A stretch of 64,000 nucleotides of DNA, from contig JASLAX010000011.1 in assembly GCA_030146875.1 (NCBI GenBank), forward strand, positions 16,467-80,466, given 5' to 3'. The position numbers were made by a program, and so were the translations under genes. Of this stretch, positions 52,230 through 60,942 are shown piece by piece (the stretch's first letter is position 1; each line of letters opens with the position of its first letter). The notes beneath the pieces are model-generated. The model was given only the letters and a program-made list of their open reading frames with translations. It was not told the DNA's origin and did no database searches. Source of the stretch: Longimicrobiaceae bacterium (GTDB lineage: Bacteria; Gemmatimonadota; Gemmatimonadetes; Longimicrobiales; Longimicrobiaceae).

Positions 52230-52865
52230 ATGAAGAAGTCCGTCGCGCGGGCGCCCGCCGCCCGCACCGTACTGCGCGCGTATCCCCCCGCGCCCGCGCG
52301 CGTCGACCTCGACTACCGCCCCCTCTCGGGGCGGCTGGCGCGGACGGCGCTCGCGCTGGCGATCTGCTGGGGGCCGATCCCGTGGGCCGTCTGGGTGCCT
52401 CCGCACTACCCGTGGCCCATCCTGCTGCTGTGCGTGGGGGCGTACGCCGGGTGGCGGTCGTGGACGGGGCGCTGGCGCGTGCGCGCGTTCGCGGGGCTCT
52501 GCCCGCGCTGCGGGCGGCACCTGCGCATCGAGGCGGGGACCAGCATCGACCTTCCCCACACGCTCACCTGCTACGGCTGCCACTTCGAGCCCGTGCTGGA
52601 GGTGGACGTCTCCGGGCGCAGGCCGCTGCCGCCGGTGCTCCCCCCGGCCGAGCCCTGGAAGCCCGTGGTGCGCCACCTGAGCGCCGAGTGCACCGGCCGC
52701 TGGGAGGAGCGGTGGTTCCGCGACGACGCGTACGTGGGCTGCGCCCGCTGCGGCGCCCGCTTCTTCGCCACGAAGGACCTCCGCGCGCAGGCGGCGGCGG
52801 AGAACGACCGCGGGGCGCTGCTGGCCCGCCTGGCCGAGGAAGGCCGCTTTCTGGACCCCGGCTGA
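52230..52865 (+). CDS. Membrane protein with two zinc-ribbon motifs
   Basis: The 211-residue product has two hydrophobic segments (about 39-77, LALAICWGPIPWAVWVPPHY and PWPILLLCVGAYAGW) that can form a membrane hairpin. Two Cys-rich units follow: LCPRCGRHLR...TCYGCHFE and VGCARCGARFF. I do not recognise the family. The start at ATG 52230 (MKKSVARAP) is preferred over an upstream frame extension that would pass through the repeat. A zinc-binding intracellular domain is likely. Confidence 0.65.
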   Translation: MKKSVARAPAARTVLRAYPPAPARVDLDYRPLSGRLARTALALAICWGPIPWAVWVPPHYPWPILLLCVGAYAGWRSWTGRWRVRAFAGLCPRCGRHLRIEAGTSIDLPHTLTCYGCHFEPVLEVDVSGRRPLPPVLPPAEPWKPVVRHLSAECTGRWEERWFRDDAYVGCARCGARFFATKDLRAQAAAENDRGALLARLAEEGRFLDPG

Positions 52866-53003
52866 ACCGAAGCGGGTCCGCGGGAGCGCCGCGCGCGGGC
52901 GGCTCCGTCCTTGCGCCTCCCGCCCGGCGCGCGTTACTTCTCGAAGGCACCGCTCCTCCGCTCCCGCGGCCCCGCCGCGGCCTCCTCCGGACGCCCGCCC
53001 CGC

Positions 53004-55331
53004 ATGCGCCCGATCCGGCTGGCCCTCGCCGTCACCTTGCTGCTGGTCTCCCGCGGCGCCGCGCAGGCGCCCGCGGCCGCGCCCGCCGTTGCCGCGCCCG
53101 CGCCGCTCACCGTCGCCGAGGCGCGGCGGGACGCGAACGGCGACGGCGTGCCCGACCGGCTGGGCGACACCGTCACGGTGGCGGGACGGGTGACCATCCC
53201 CACCGGGATGATCGCGCGCGACTGGTTCGAGATCTTCCTGCAGGACCCCACCGGCGGCATCAACGTCTACGACCCCGCCCCCGGCACCCTCGCGCTGCAG
53301 GGCGGCGACAGCGTGGTGGTCACGGGCGTCGTGGGCCAGTACAACGGCCTGACCCAGCTCCAGCACCCCCGCGTCACCGTCGTCCGCGCGCCGCAGCAGC
53401 TCCCGCCCGCGCGGGTCCTGCGCTTCCGGCGCGCCACGGCGGAGCGGTGGGAGGGGCGGCTGGTGCAGGTGCGCGGGCGGGTGGTGGACCGCGGAAACCG
53501 CGGGCACGGGCGGTTCCTGACTCTGGCGACGGACAGCACGGGGACGGAGCGGGTGGAGGTGTACGTCACCAACCGCCACCTTCCCTCCATCCCGCTGGAC
53601 GGCTACGAGCTGGGGCAGGACGTGGAGGTGATGGGGGTGCTGGGCCAGTACGACGGCGAACCTCCGTACGACGCCGACTACCAGCTCTACCCGCGCGTGC
53701 CCGACGACCTGGCCAGTGTGACCGTGAGCTACCGCCGGCTGCTGATCGGCGCGCTGGTCTTCCTGGTGATCGCCCTGGCCTGGGGCGTGTCGCTGCGCTT
53801 CCAGGTGCGGCGGCGCACGCGCGACCTGCGCGCCAGCGAGGCGGGGTTCCGCGCCGTGTACGAGGGGGCGATGGACGCCATCCTGCTCCGCGCGCCCGAC
53901 GGCCGCGTGGCCGACGCCAACCCCGCCGCCGAGCGGCTGCTGGGGCGCCCGGCCGAGGCGCTGCGCGGCCTGCCCCTGGCCGACCTCTTGGACCCGGGCC
54001 CGCCCGAGGGGGACCGCCAGCCCGAGTGGGAGGCCCGCGCGCGGCGGCCCGACGGCACCACGGTGGAGCTGGCCGTGACCCTCTCCCCCCTCCCCCGCGA
54101 CCGGCAGAACCGCGCGCTGGTGATGGCCCACGACATCACCCTGCGCAAGCACGCCGAGTCGCGGCTGCGCGAGGCCAAGGAGGAGGCCGAGCGCGCCAAC
54201 CGCGCGAAGAGCGAGTTCCTGTCGCGCATGAGCCACGAGCTGCGCACCCCGCTCAACGCCATCCTGGGCTTCGCGCAGCTCCTCTCCATGGGCGCGCGCA
54301 ACGAGGAGGACCGCGAGAGCGCCGAGCAGATCCTGCGCGGCGGCCGGCACCTGCTGGAGCTCATCAACGAGGTGCTGGACATCGCCCGCATCGAGTCGGG
54401 GCGGCTGGCGATGTCCCCCGAGCCGGTGCCCGTGCGCGGGCTGCTGGACGCCTGCCTGGCGCTGGTCCGCCCGAACGCCGAGGCGCGGGGGATCACCCTG
54501 CGCGCCGAGACCGGGGACGTGGACCTGCACGTGCTGGCCGACCGGCGGCGGCTCACGCAGGTGGTGCTGAACCTCCTCTCCAACGCCATCAAGTACGACC
54601 GCGACGGCGGCGAGGTCACGCTGCGCTGCGTGGGCGGAGTGCAGTCCGCCCGCATCGAGGTGAGCGACACGGGGCAGGGGATCACGGCGGAGGACCAGGC
54701 GAAGCTCTTCGTCCCCTTCGAGCGGCTGGGGGCGGAGCGGCGCGGGATCGAGGGCGAGGGGATCGGCCTCTCCCTCTCCCACGGGCTGGTGCGGGCGATG
54801 GGCGGCGAGTTGGGCGTGCGCAGCGTGCCGGGGGAGGGGAGCACCTTCTGGGTGGAGCTTCCCCTGCAGGACTCGCCCGAGATGCGGTGGGAGCGCTTCG
54901 CGGCGGAGGAGGACGTGCTGCCTCTTCCGCCCCCCGACCTTCCCGGCGAGCGCTTCACCGTGCTGTACGTGGAGGACAACGCCGCCAACTACAAGCTGGT
55001 GGAGCGCGTGCTGGACTCGCGGCGGCGGGTGCGCCTCCTCACGGCGACCACGGGCGAGGAGGGGATCGCCGTCGCGCGCGCGGAGCGGCCCGACCTGGTG
55101 CTGCTGGACCTGCACCTGCCCGACATCCACGGCACCCAGGTGCTGGCGGCGCTGCGGGCGCGGGAGGAGACGCGCGACGTGCCGGTGATCGTGATCAGCG
55201 CCGACGCCACGGCGGCGCACATCGACGAGCTGATGGGGGAGGGCGTGCTGGCCTACCTGACCAAGCCGCTGGACGTGGGCGACTTCCTGCGCGCCGTGGA
55301 CGCCGCCGTCGCCGGCCGGGAGGTGTCGTGA
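53004..55331 (+). CDS. Hybrid sensor histidine kinase with periplasmic OB-fold-like sensor
   Basis: The 775-residue protein has a signal-like N-terminus (PIRLALAVTLLLVSRGAAQA), a periplasmic part with two OB-fold-like units (VTVAGRVTIPTGM ... FEIFLQDPTGGINVY; VQVRGRVVDRGN), a TM helix (RLLIGALVFLVIALAWGVS), a PAS domain (FRAVYEGAMDAILLRAPDGR), HisKA with the phosphorylated His in RMSHELRTPLNAI, HATPase_c (NLLSNAIKYD, DTGQGI, GEGIGLSLS) and a receiver domain (VLLDLHLPD, about 715). ATG 53004 precedes the signal. It is followed by the HD-GYP regulator with a GTGA overlap, so the two form a phosphorelay pair. Confidence 0.9.
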   Translation: MRPIRLALAVTLLLVSRGAAQAPAAAPAVAAPAPLTVAEARRDANGDGVPDRLGDTVTVAGRVTIPTGMIARDWFEIFLQDPTGGINVYDPAPGTLALQGGDSVVVTGVVGQYNGLTQLQHPRVTVVRAPQQLPPARVLRFRRATAERWEGRLVQVRGRVVDRGNRGHGRFLTLATDSTGTERVEVYVTNRHLPSIPLDGYELGQDVEVMGVLGQYDGEPPYDADYQLYPRVPDDLASVTVSYRRLLIGALVFLVIALAWGVSLRFQVRRRTRDLRASEAGFRAVYEGAMDAILLRAPDGRVADANPAAERLLGRPAEALRGLPLADLLDPGPPEGDRQPEWEARARRPDGTTVELAVTLSPLPRDRQNRALVMAHDITLRKHAESRLREAKEEAERANRAKSEFLSRMSHELRTPLNAILGFAQLLSMGARNEEDRESAEQILRGGRHLLELINEVLDIARIESGRLAMSPEPVPVRGLLDACLALVRPNAEARGITLRAETGDVDLHVLADRRRLTQVVLNLLSNAIKYDRDGGEVTLRCVGGVQSARIEVSDTGQGITAEDQAKLFVPFERLGAERRGIEGEGIGLSLSHGLVRAMGGELGVRSVPGEGSTFWVELPLQDSPEMRWERFAAEEDVLPLPPPDLPGERFTVLYVEDNAANYKLVERVLDSRRRVRLLTATTGEEGIAVARAERPDLVLLDLHLPDIHGTQVLAALRAREETRDVPVIVISADATAAHIDELMGEGVLAYLTKPLDVGDFLRAVDAAVAGREVS

Positions 55332-56413
55332 CCGACGTGCTGCGCTCCGCGCGCATCCTGATCGTGGACGACGAGGCCGCCAACGTCCGCTTCCTGGAGC
55401 GGCTGCTGGAGTCCGCCGGCTGCCAGGGCGCCGTCTCGGTGACCGACCCGCGCGAGGCCGCCGACATCTTCACCGCGTACCAGCCCGACGTCGTCCTCCT
55501 GGACCTGCACATGCCCCACCGCAACGGGTGGGACGTGCTGCAGGAGCTTCGCGACCGCACGCCGCCGGGCGCGTACGTCCCCGTCCTGGTCCTCACGGCG
55601 GACATCACCCCCGAGGCGCGGACGCGGGCGCTCTCCATCGGCGCCAACGACTTCCTGGCGAAGCCGCTGGAGGTGACCGAGGTGCTGCTCCGCATCCGCA
55701 ACCTGCTGGAGACGCGGGCGCTGCACGTGGCCATCTCGCGCGACAACGAGGTGCTGGAGGAGCGGGTGGAGGCCCGGACGCGCGAGCTGGAGGGCGCGCA
55801 GGGGGAGATCCTGGAGCGCCTGGCCCGCGCCGCCGAGTACCGCGACGACGCCACCGGCCACCACACGCAGCGGGTGGGGGAGACGGCCGCCCGCATCGCC
55901 GCGGCGCTGGGCAGGCCCGGGTCGGAGGTGGCCGACCTGCGCCGTGTGGCCCCGCTGCACGACGTGGGGAAGATCGGCATCCCCGACGCCATCCTGATGA
56001 AGCCGTCGCCGCTGACGCGCGAGGAGATGACGGTGATGCAGCGCCACACGCTGATCGGCGCCGACATCCTCTCCGGGAGCCGCTTCCCCCCTCTGCGCCT
56101 GGCCGCGGAGATCGCGCTGACGCACCACCTGCGCTGGGACGGCAGCGGCTACCCCACGGCGCAGCAGGGCGAGGAGATCCCCCTGGTGGGCCGCATCGTG
56201 GCGGTGGCCGACGTGTTCGACGCGCTGACGCACGAGCGGCCGTACAAACGCGCCTGGCCCGCGGAGGAGGCGCTGCGGGAGGTGCGCGCGCATTCCGGAC
56301 GGCAGTTCGACCCCACGGTGGTGGAGGCCTTCCTGAGCCTGGAGCCCGCCCGCTGGACGCTTTCTACTGCCCCGGCCCCCGCCCGCCCCGCGCCTGCGCC
56401 GGCGGCGGTATGA
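55328..56413 (+). CDS. Response regulator with HD-GYP domain
   Basis: The 361-residue protein has an N-terminal receiver domain (ILIVDDEAAN, VVLLDLHMPHRNG with the phospho-Asp, VLVLTADITPEARTR), a coiled-coil linker and an HD-GYP domain: GHHTQRVGETAARIA, HDVGKIGIPDAILMKPS, HTLIGADILSGS, and HHLRWDGSGYPTAQQGEEIP. HD-GYP proteins hydrolyse cyclic di-GMP. Start is GTG 55328, overlapping the kinase stop (GTGA). It is the output partner of the upstream hybrid kinase. Confidence 0.92.
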   Translation: MTDVLRSARILIVDDEAANVRFLERLLESAGCQGAVSVTDPREAADIFTAYQPDVVLLDLHMPHRNGWDVLQELRDRTPPGAYVPVLVLTADITPEARTRALSIGANDFLAKPLEVTEVLLRIRNLLETRALHVAISRDNEVLEERVEARTRELEGAQGEILERLARAAEYRDDATGHHTQRVGETAARIAAALGRPGSEVADLRRVAPLHDVGKIGIPDAILMKPSPLTREEMTVMQRHTLIGADILSGSRFPPLRLAAEIALTHHLRWDGSGYPTAQQGEEIPLVGRIVAVADVFDALTHERPYKRAWPAEEALREVRAHSGRQFDPTVVEAFLSLEPARWTLSTAPAPARPAPAPAAV

Positions 56414-56528
56414 CGCGGCCGAACTCCCGCGTCGTGCGGGTGTAGCAGGGCCCGGCGCTCCGCACGGGTCGACGCGGCCTCCCTCCCGATCCATCTCTTT
56501 CCACGACCTCGCCGCCGGTATCCCGAAG

Positions 56529-57536
56529 GTGCCCATCCTTCCGCCGCTTCCCGTCCTTCGCACCGTCCTTCCCGCCGTGCTCGCGCTCGCCTGGCTGGCC
56601 GCCCCGGCCGCCGCGCAGTCGCGGGTGCGCGCGGTGGAGGTGGCGACGGACAACGACGCGTACGACTTCTGGATCCCGATGGACAGCCGGCCCGACCAGG
56701 ACTACACCCACGGGATGTGGCTGGCCGTGGAGCAGGAGGGCGCGCCGAAGTGGCTCCGCCGCTTCTCCCCCCGGACGCCCGCGTGCACGGCGGTGGGAAC
56801 GCCGGCCGAGGGCGCCTGCCTGGCGACGCGCTGGGCGGTGACGCAGCGCCTCTACACGCCGCGCCTGGACGCGCCGCGGCCGATCGCCGGGGAGCGGCCG
56901 TACGCGGGCTGGCTCTCCGCGTCGGGGGAGATGCGCTGGATCGGGGAGCGGGCGCGGCGGAGCGTGGGGGTGGAGATGGGGGTGACGGGGGAGCCCGCGC
57001 TGGGCCGGCCGATCCAGACGGCCTGGCACGAGACGTTCGGCTTCCATCGGCCCCTGGGCTGGCGGAACCAGATCGCCTTCGAGCCCGGGGTGATGGTCCG
57101 CTGGGAGGAGGGCCGCACCCTCGCCGGGAGCGGCCCCGGGCGTCCGCGGACGTTCGACGTGACCCCGCGGGCCGGCGTCGTCGTGGGCAACGTGCGCACG
57201 GCCGGCCACGCCGCCCTGCGCGCGCGCCTGGGCAGCAACCTGCCTCACCCCTGGTCCGGCGCGCGGGAGCCGGGCGGCGGCGAGCTCTCCACCTGGATCG
57301 TGGGCGGCCTGCGGGGCGAGCTGGTGGCCCGCGACCTGTTCCTGGACGGCAGCACCTTCGCGGACGGCCCGCGGGTCGCCCGCCGCGCCGCGGTGGGGGA
57401 GTGGAGCGGGGGCGTGGGCGCGAGCTTCCGCGCGGTGACGGCGGAGTACCGGGTGACCGCCCGCTCGCGCGAGTACCGCAGCCAGCGCCCCAAACCGTAC
57501 GGCACCATCAGCATCCGCGTGGAGCGGCTTCCGTGA
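56529..57536 (+). CDS. LpxR-family lipid A 3'-O-deacylase-like outer-membrane protein
   Basis: The 335-residue protein has a signal peptide (about 1-30, ending APAAAQS) and then a beta-barrel of the DUF2219/LpxR family. Visible family motifs: ATDNDAYDFW (Asn/Asp), DQDYTHGMWLAV (Thr), RPYAGWLSASGEM and TAWHETFGFHRPLGW (His), matching the Ca2+ and catalytic sites known for LpxR. LpxR removes the 3'-acyl chain of lipid A. The ligand set looks complete; the start at GTG 56529 fits the signal. With the lpxD pair it implies lipid A remodelling in this organism. Confidence 0.85.
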   Translation: MPILPPLPVLRTVLPAVLALAWLAAPAAAQSRVRAVEVATDNDAYDFWIPMDSRPDQDYTHGMWLAVEQEGAPKWLRRFSPRTPACTAVGTPAEGACLATRWAVTQRLYTPRLDAPRPIAGERPYAGWLSASGEMRWIGERARRSVGVEMGVTGEPALGRPIQTAWHETFGFHRPLGWRNQIAFEPGVMVRWEEGRTLAGSGPGRPRTFDVTPRAGVVVGNVRTAGHAALRARLGSNLPHPWSGAREPGGGELSTWIVGGLRGELVARDLFLDGSTFADGPRVARRAAVGEWSGGVGASFRAVTAEYRVTARSREYRSQRPKPYGTISIRVERLP

Positions 57537-57594
57537 GGCCCTCCGCCGGCTTTCCCGCCCCACGTGGGGCGCATGCACACCCCGAGAGCGTGAG

Positions 57595-58338
57595 ATGAGA
57601 ACCGCAAACCCCACCCTGAACGCCAAGACCTTCGAGCGCGTCCTTCGCGGCACCGACTCCGCGGCCATGACGCTGGAGGGCACCGTGGGCCGCACGGGCC
57701 TGCTGCTGGCCATCATGATGGTCCCCGCCGTGCTGGTGTGGCGGGCGTTCTACGCCGCCTGGGACCCCGCCACGGTGATGCCGTGGGCGATCGGCGGCGC
57801 CATCGGCGGGCTGGTGTTCGCCATCGTGACCACCTTCAAGCCCACCTGGGCCCCGCTCACGGCCCCGATCTACGCCGCCTTCGAGGGGGCGTTCCTGGGC
57901 GGGATCTCGGCCATCTTCGAGATGAAGTTCCAGGGAATCGTGATCCAGGCGGTGGCGCTCACCTTCGGCACGGCCATCTGCCTGCTGCTGGCGTACCGTA
58001 GCGGCCTGGTCCGCGCGACGGAGAACTTCAAGCTCGGCGTCGTCGCCGCGACCGGCGCCATCATGATGGTCTACCTGGCGAGCATGGTGATGCGGATGTT
58101 CGGCACCACCATGCCGTACATCCACGACAGCGGGCCCATCGGCATCGGCATCTCGGTCGTGATCGTGACCGTCGCGGCGCTGAACCTGGTGCTGGACTTC
58201 GACTTCATCGAGAAGGGCGTGGAGGCGGGCGCGCCCAAGCACATGGAGTGGTACGCCGCCTTCGGGCTGATGGTCACGCTGGTCTGGCTCTACGTCGAGA
58301 TGCTGCGGCTCCTCTCGAAGCTCAACTCGCGCGACTGA
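57595..58338 (+). CDS. Bax inhibitor-1/YccA family membrane protein
   Basis: The 247-residue protein has seven hydrophobic segments, with an N-terminal cytoplasmic stretch (LNAKTFERVLRGTDSAAMT), the family start GTVGRTGLLLAIMMVPAV and the late NLVLDFDFIEKGVEAGAPK that carries the Asp residues of the family's proton/Ca2+ site. It is predicted to be a membrane channel-like protein. ATG 57595 is well placed, 58 bp after the LpxR gene, so it could be co-transcribed. A strong terminator follows. Confidence 0.92.
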   Translation: MRTANPTLNAKTFERVLRGTDSAAMTLEGTVGRTGLLLAIMMVPAVLVWRAFYAAWDPATVMPWAIGGAIGGLVFAIVTTFKPTWAPLTAPIYAAFEGAFLGGISAIFEMKFQGIVIQAVALTFGTAICLLLAYRSGLVRATENFKLGVVAATGAIMMVYLASMVMRMFGTTMPYIHDSGPIGIGISVVIVTVAALNLVLDFDFIEKGVEAGAPKHMEWYAAFGLMVTLVWLYVEMLRLLSKLNSRD

Positions 58339-58360
58339 ACGTCCTCTCCCCGGTACCACG

Positions 58361-58396
58361 AAGCCCGCCCCGCGACTCGGTTCGCGGGGCGGGCTT
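58361..58396 (+). terminator. Terminator after the Bax inhibitor-1 gene
   Basis: Arms 58361-58375 and 58382-58396 form a perfect 15-bp stem with a 6-nt loop, followed by tctcatg. It sits 22 bp after the stop. Confidence 0.85.
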
Positions 58397-58500
58397 TCTC
58401 ATGTCCCCACAAGACGGGGGCTCGCGCGGAGGTGCGGGGGCGGGCTCTCCGCTCGTTCCTGCCGACGTCCGGCCGAAGGGCGGCCGACAGGGAAGGGGAG

Positions 58501-58530
58501 GGAGTTTTGGGAGTTCAGGGAGTTCGGGGA
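58501..58530. repeat. Copy of the GGGAGTTCAGGGAGT dispersed element
   Basis: The sequence ttttgggagttcagggagtt is a near-exact match to the copies at 28112-28148 and 43995-44022. It lies between two terminators in a 330-bp gene-free gap. Confidence 0.75.
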
Positions 58531-58576
58531 GGTGCCCTGATCCACCCTCGAGGACGGTAGCCCTCAGGGAAATAGA

Positions 58577-58609
58577 AGAGGTGCGGGGGGATCCGGCCCC
58601 CGCACCTCT
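58577..58609. terminator. 13-bp hairpin downstream of the V4R-like gene
   Basis: Arms 58577-58589 and 58597-58609 pair perfectly. It lies 56 bp beyond the stop of the minus-strand gene ending at 58665, and overlaps the start of the repeat copy at 58608. Confidence 0.65.
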
Positions 58610-58635
58610 CCGCGTTCTCCGCGCCTCCGCGTGAG
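58608..58635. repeat. CTCCGCG-type repeat copy
   Basis: Twenty-eight bases are identical to 52027-52054, and it directly abuts the hairpin at 58577-58609. This pairing of palindrome and repeat recalls a mosaic extragenic element. Confidence 0.8.
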
Positions 58636-58664
58636 ACCCGCCGTTCCCGCGGGTCCGACCCGCG

Positions 58665-59216
58665 TCAGACGGGGATCGAGATCAGGTGCGTGCAGGTGGC
58701 GCCGCCCGTCTTCTTGCAGGGCTGGTTCGTGTCGTGCTCCACGGTTACGCGCACGCCCAGCAGCTTCTGGAAGAAGCCCTGGATCACGCCGCGGTCGAAG
58801 TCGCACGGGTACGGCGTGCCCGAGACGATCACCCCCGTGCGGTCGCTCGTCTGGCGGAACGTGATGCGGCCGGGCGCGAAGCCCCGGTGGTTCATGTCGA
58901 ACGCCGGCCCGAAGCACCCCAGCACGATCGGGAACGAGTCCAGCCCCGGCGGCAGCGGCACGTGGTTGGGGATCTGCTTGCCGATCTGGAAGAGCGTGTT
59001 GGGCCCCATCCGCTCGCCGATCATCTCCAGCGCCTGCACGTAGGCCGAGGACGAGTACCAGCTCTCCGGCTGCACGGCGCCGATGCCCCGCTCCTGCAGG
59101 ATCTGCTCGCCGCGCTTCCGGAACGGCCCCATGGCCGCGAGCATGGAAAGGATGTTCCCGCCGCTCACGGTCGCGGTCGCCGGCGGGGTCTGGGGGCGCG
59201 TCACGGTCGAGGTCAC
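58665..59216 (-). CDS. V4R-like or heme-NO-binding-like protein, uncharacterised
   Basis: The 183-residue protein has an N-terminal helical part (ILSMLAAMGPFRKRGEQIL, YVQALEMIGERMGPNTLFQI) and ends in CDFDRGVIQGFFQKL ... PCKKTGGATCTHLISIPV. The terminal C-x5-6-G-x2-C-x3-I pattern is like that of V4R domains. These are small-molecule sensing domains. GTG 59216 is the start; a plausible promoter is found at 59356-59386. The assignment is tentative. Confidence 0.55.
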   Translation of the reverse strand: MTSTVTRPQTPPATATVSGGNILSMLAAMGPFRKRGEQILQERGIGAVQPESWYSSSAYVQALEMIGERMGPNTLFQIGKQIPNHVPLPPGLDSFPIVLGCFGPAFDMNHRGFAPGRITFRQTSDRTGVIVSGTPYPCDFDRGVIQGFFQKLLGVRVTVEHDTNQPCKKTGGATCTHLISIPV

Positions 59217-59355
59217 GTGGGATACCAGGGTGCGGGGTGCGTCGCGGGAGCGGGAGATCGCGGGGCCGTGAGTAGCGCGCCCGGAGTCGCGGAGGGAAGG
59301 CCCAGCCCCTTCGGCTGCTGCGCCGCTGCGACCAGCATGTCTCCGATTGAGCGCT

Positions 59356-59386
59356 TAATTACGCCGCAAATGGTACCCGTTGTCAA
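59356..59386 (-). promoter_or_regulatory. Possible promoter of the V4R-like gene
   Basis: On the minus strand a perfect -35 ttgaca lies at 59381-59386, with taatta at 59356-59361 after a 19-bp spacer. The local sequence is AT-rich relative to the window. The spacer is long, so the -10 assignment is tentative. Confidence 0.5.
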
Positions 59387-59471
59387 GGGGATTCCTGGAA
59401 GAAACCGTACGTCCCGTGACGGGTGGGGTGTGGACGGAGAAGGTTCGTGATGCCGGAAAACTCTACAACGA

Positions 59472-59506
59472 GAGGCGGCCCGCCCCTGGGTGGGGCGAGC
59501 CGCCTC
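59472..59506 (-). terminator. Hairpin after the GRAS gene
   Basis: The inverted repeat gaggcggc/gccgcctc with a further cgcccc/ggggcg stem across a mismatch spans 59472-59506, 26 bp beyond the GRAS stop at 59533. Confidence 0.7.
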
Positions 59507-59532
59507 GTCCGCTCCTTTGGAGCCGGGTGGAC

Positions 59533-60675
59533 TCAGACGGTGGCCTGGAGCGCCTCCGTCCTCTCCGGTCCGATGCGGGCCGGCACCGGCGCCGTGGCGC
59601 AGAGGATGGCCACCAGCGTCTCGTCGCGGTAGTCCAGCCCCACGTAGCCGGTGCGGGGGACGATTCGCACGCCCCCGTGCCCGGCCGTGTCCACGCCCGC
59701 GAAGTCCGCGTGCGGCGCGAAGCCGGCGTCGCGCAGGCGGCCCATCCACGTCTCCACCGGCTCGTGCCGCTCGCAGCGCGTGGCCTCGGCGTTGGCGACG
59801 ATGTCCTCGATCTCGCGGGCGAAGAACATCTTCATCGCCGCGTTCTCCCCCGGGTCGATGCCCAGCTCGTCGATCAGGCGGAACGTCAGGCCGAAGTGGT
59901 TCCAGCAGTTGCGGAAGCGGTCGGGGAGATGCGCCACGTTGTGCTCCGACGACGGCTCGCAGAGGACCACCGCCTCCACCCCCGTCTCCCGCAGCCGCGT
60001 GAAGAGGTCGGCGCGGGTGTCCGTGCCCGCCTTCGCCCGGATGTGGTGCGCGGCGAAGGCGGCCAGCGCCACGGCCGGCACCCCGCCCACGCGGCGGCGT
60101 ATGGCGGCCCAGTCCACCGCGTCCAGCTCCTCCACCACCGCGGCGATGGGGTGGAAGACGATCTCCGACCCGAACTCGCTCGCCGCCTGGGAGATGGCCG
60201 CCTCGGCCGCGCAGAGCGACGTGGCGTCGGGCTCGATGGCGATGATGCGCAGGCGCTTGGGGAGCTGGCCGCGCTCGCCCAGCAGCCGGACCAGCGCCGC
60301 CTCCTGGCGTCCCGTGCCGATCCCCACGTCCACGATCGCCGCCTCCTCCTTCTCCGCCAGGAGCCCCGCCAGCACCTCGTTCGCCACGCGGCCCGCCAGG
60401 GCGACGGTGGGCAGGTGGCGCGCGACCAGGTTGAACAGGGAGATCTGCGACTGGCCGAAGCGGCGCAGGTACAGGTTGATCTCCTCCGTGCGGTCGGACT
60501 CCAGGCGCCGCGACAGCGCGGAGGCGAAGATGGCGTGCTGCAGCTCCTCGTGCGGGGCTCCCTCGCCCAGGAACTCGTCCACGAAGCGGGCCAGCACGCG
60601 CCGCGCGACGTCGTCGCGGCCCGCCTGGATCTCGTGCACCACGGCTGCCAGGATGGCGAACCTCTTCGAGCTCAT
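59533..60675 (-). CDS. Bacterial GRAS-domain protein, Rossmann methyltransferase-like
   Basis: The 380-residue protein has the GRAS layout known from plant regulators and rare bacterial relatives: an N-terminal helical part, a VHIID-like segment AIVDVGIGTGRQEAALVRLL (about 113), a VALAAFAAHHIRAKAG segment matching the LHHL region, and a C-terminus with EPSSEHNVAHLPDRF, then MKMFFAREIEDIVANAEA and ETWMGRLRDAGFAP matching the PFYRE and SAW blocks. Bacterial GRAS proteins are thought to bind or modify small molecules with a SAM-type fold. ATG 60675 has GGAG upstream, and a good promoter is at 60780-60808. Confidence 0.85.
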   Translation of the reverse strand: MSSKRFAILAAVVHEIQAGRDDVARRVLARFVDEFLGEGAPHEELQHAIFASALSRRLESDRTEEINLYLRRFGQSQISLFNLVARHLPTVALAGRVANEVLAGLLAEKEEAAIVDVGIGTGRQEAALVRLLGERGQLPKRLRIIAIEPDATSLCAAEAAISQAASEFGSEIVFHPIAAVVEELDAVDWAAIRRRVGGVPAVALAAFAAHHIRAKAGTDTRADLFTRLRETGVEAVVLCEPSSEHNVAHLPDRFRNCWNHFGLTFRLIDELGIDPGENAAMKMFFAREIEDIVANAEATRCERHEPVETWMGRLRDAGFAPHADFAGVDTAGHGGVRIVPRTGYVGLDYRDETLVAILCATAPVPARIGPERTEALQATV

Positions 60676-60779
60676 ACGTGTCTCCGGGGAGGGTCGGGGG
60701 GAGGAGGAGGGGCGTAGGGGATGCGAATCGCGAGCGATCCGGTGGTGCGCTCTGTTCGTGTCCTTGTGCTGCGTGATCG

Positions 60780-60808
60780 AGTATACCCACCCGGGGCGCT
60801 CCTGTCCA
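60780..60808 (-). promoter_or_regulatory. Sigma70-like promoter of the GRAS gene
   Basis: On the minus strand tggaca (60803-60808) and tatact (60780-60785) are separated by exactly 17 bp, about 105 bp upstream of the ATG. This is one of the best promoter matches in the window. Confidence 0.7.
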
Positions 60809-60883
60809 GTGGGGTGTGTAAGGAGAGGTGCTTAGTAGACTGCCGCCATGGGCCCGCGACCGGGGTCGTGGCGCGAACGCGAA

Positions 60884-60913
60884 GGGGGGCGCCGGACGGA
60901 TCCGGCGCCCCCC
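60884..60913 (-). terminator. 13-bp hairpin ending the paa operon
   Basis: Arms 60884-60896 and 60901-60913 pair perfectly around a 4-nt loop, 30 bp beyond the last gene of the operon. Confidence 0.8.
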
Positions 60914-60942
60914 TCGGGGAGCGGCTGGGCGGGGGACGAGGG

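Larger units (their letters stand above)
59217..59532. other. Intergenic region between the V4R-like and GRAS genes
   Basis: About 316 bp without a supported gene. It contains the V4R-like gene promoter (59356-59386) and the GRAS terminator (59472-59506). It is visibly lower in G+C around 59340-59420. Confidence 0.6.

Noticed and set aside
52382..56413. 1343-aa frame continuous with the HD-GYP regulator
   Set aside because: Protein-like sequence begins only at GTG 55328; upstream it is out of frame with the kinase and the zinc-ribbon gene.
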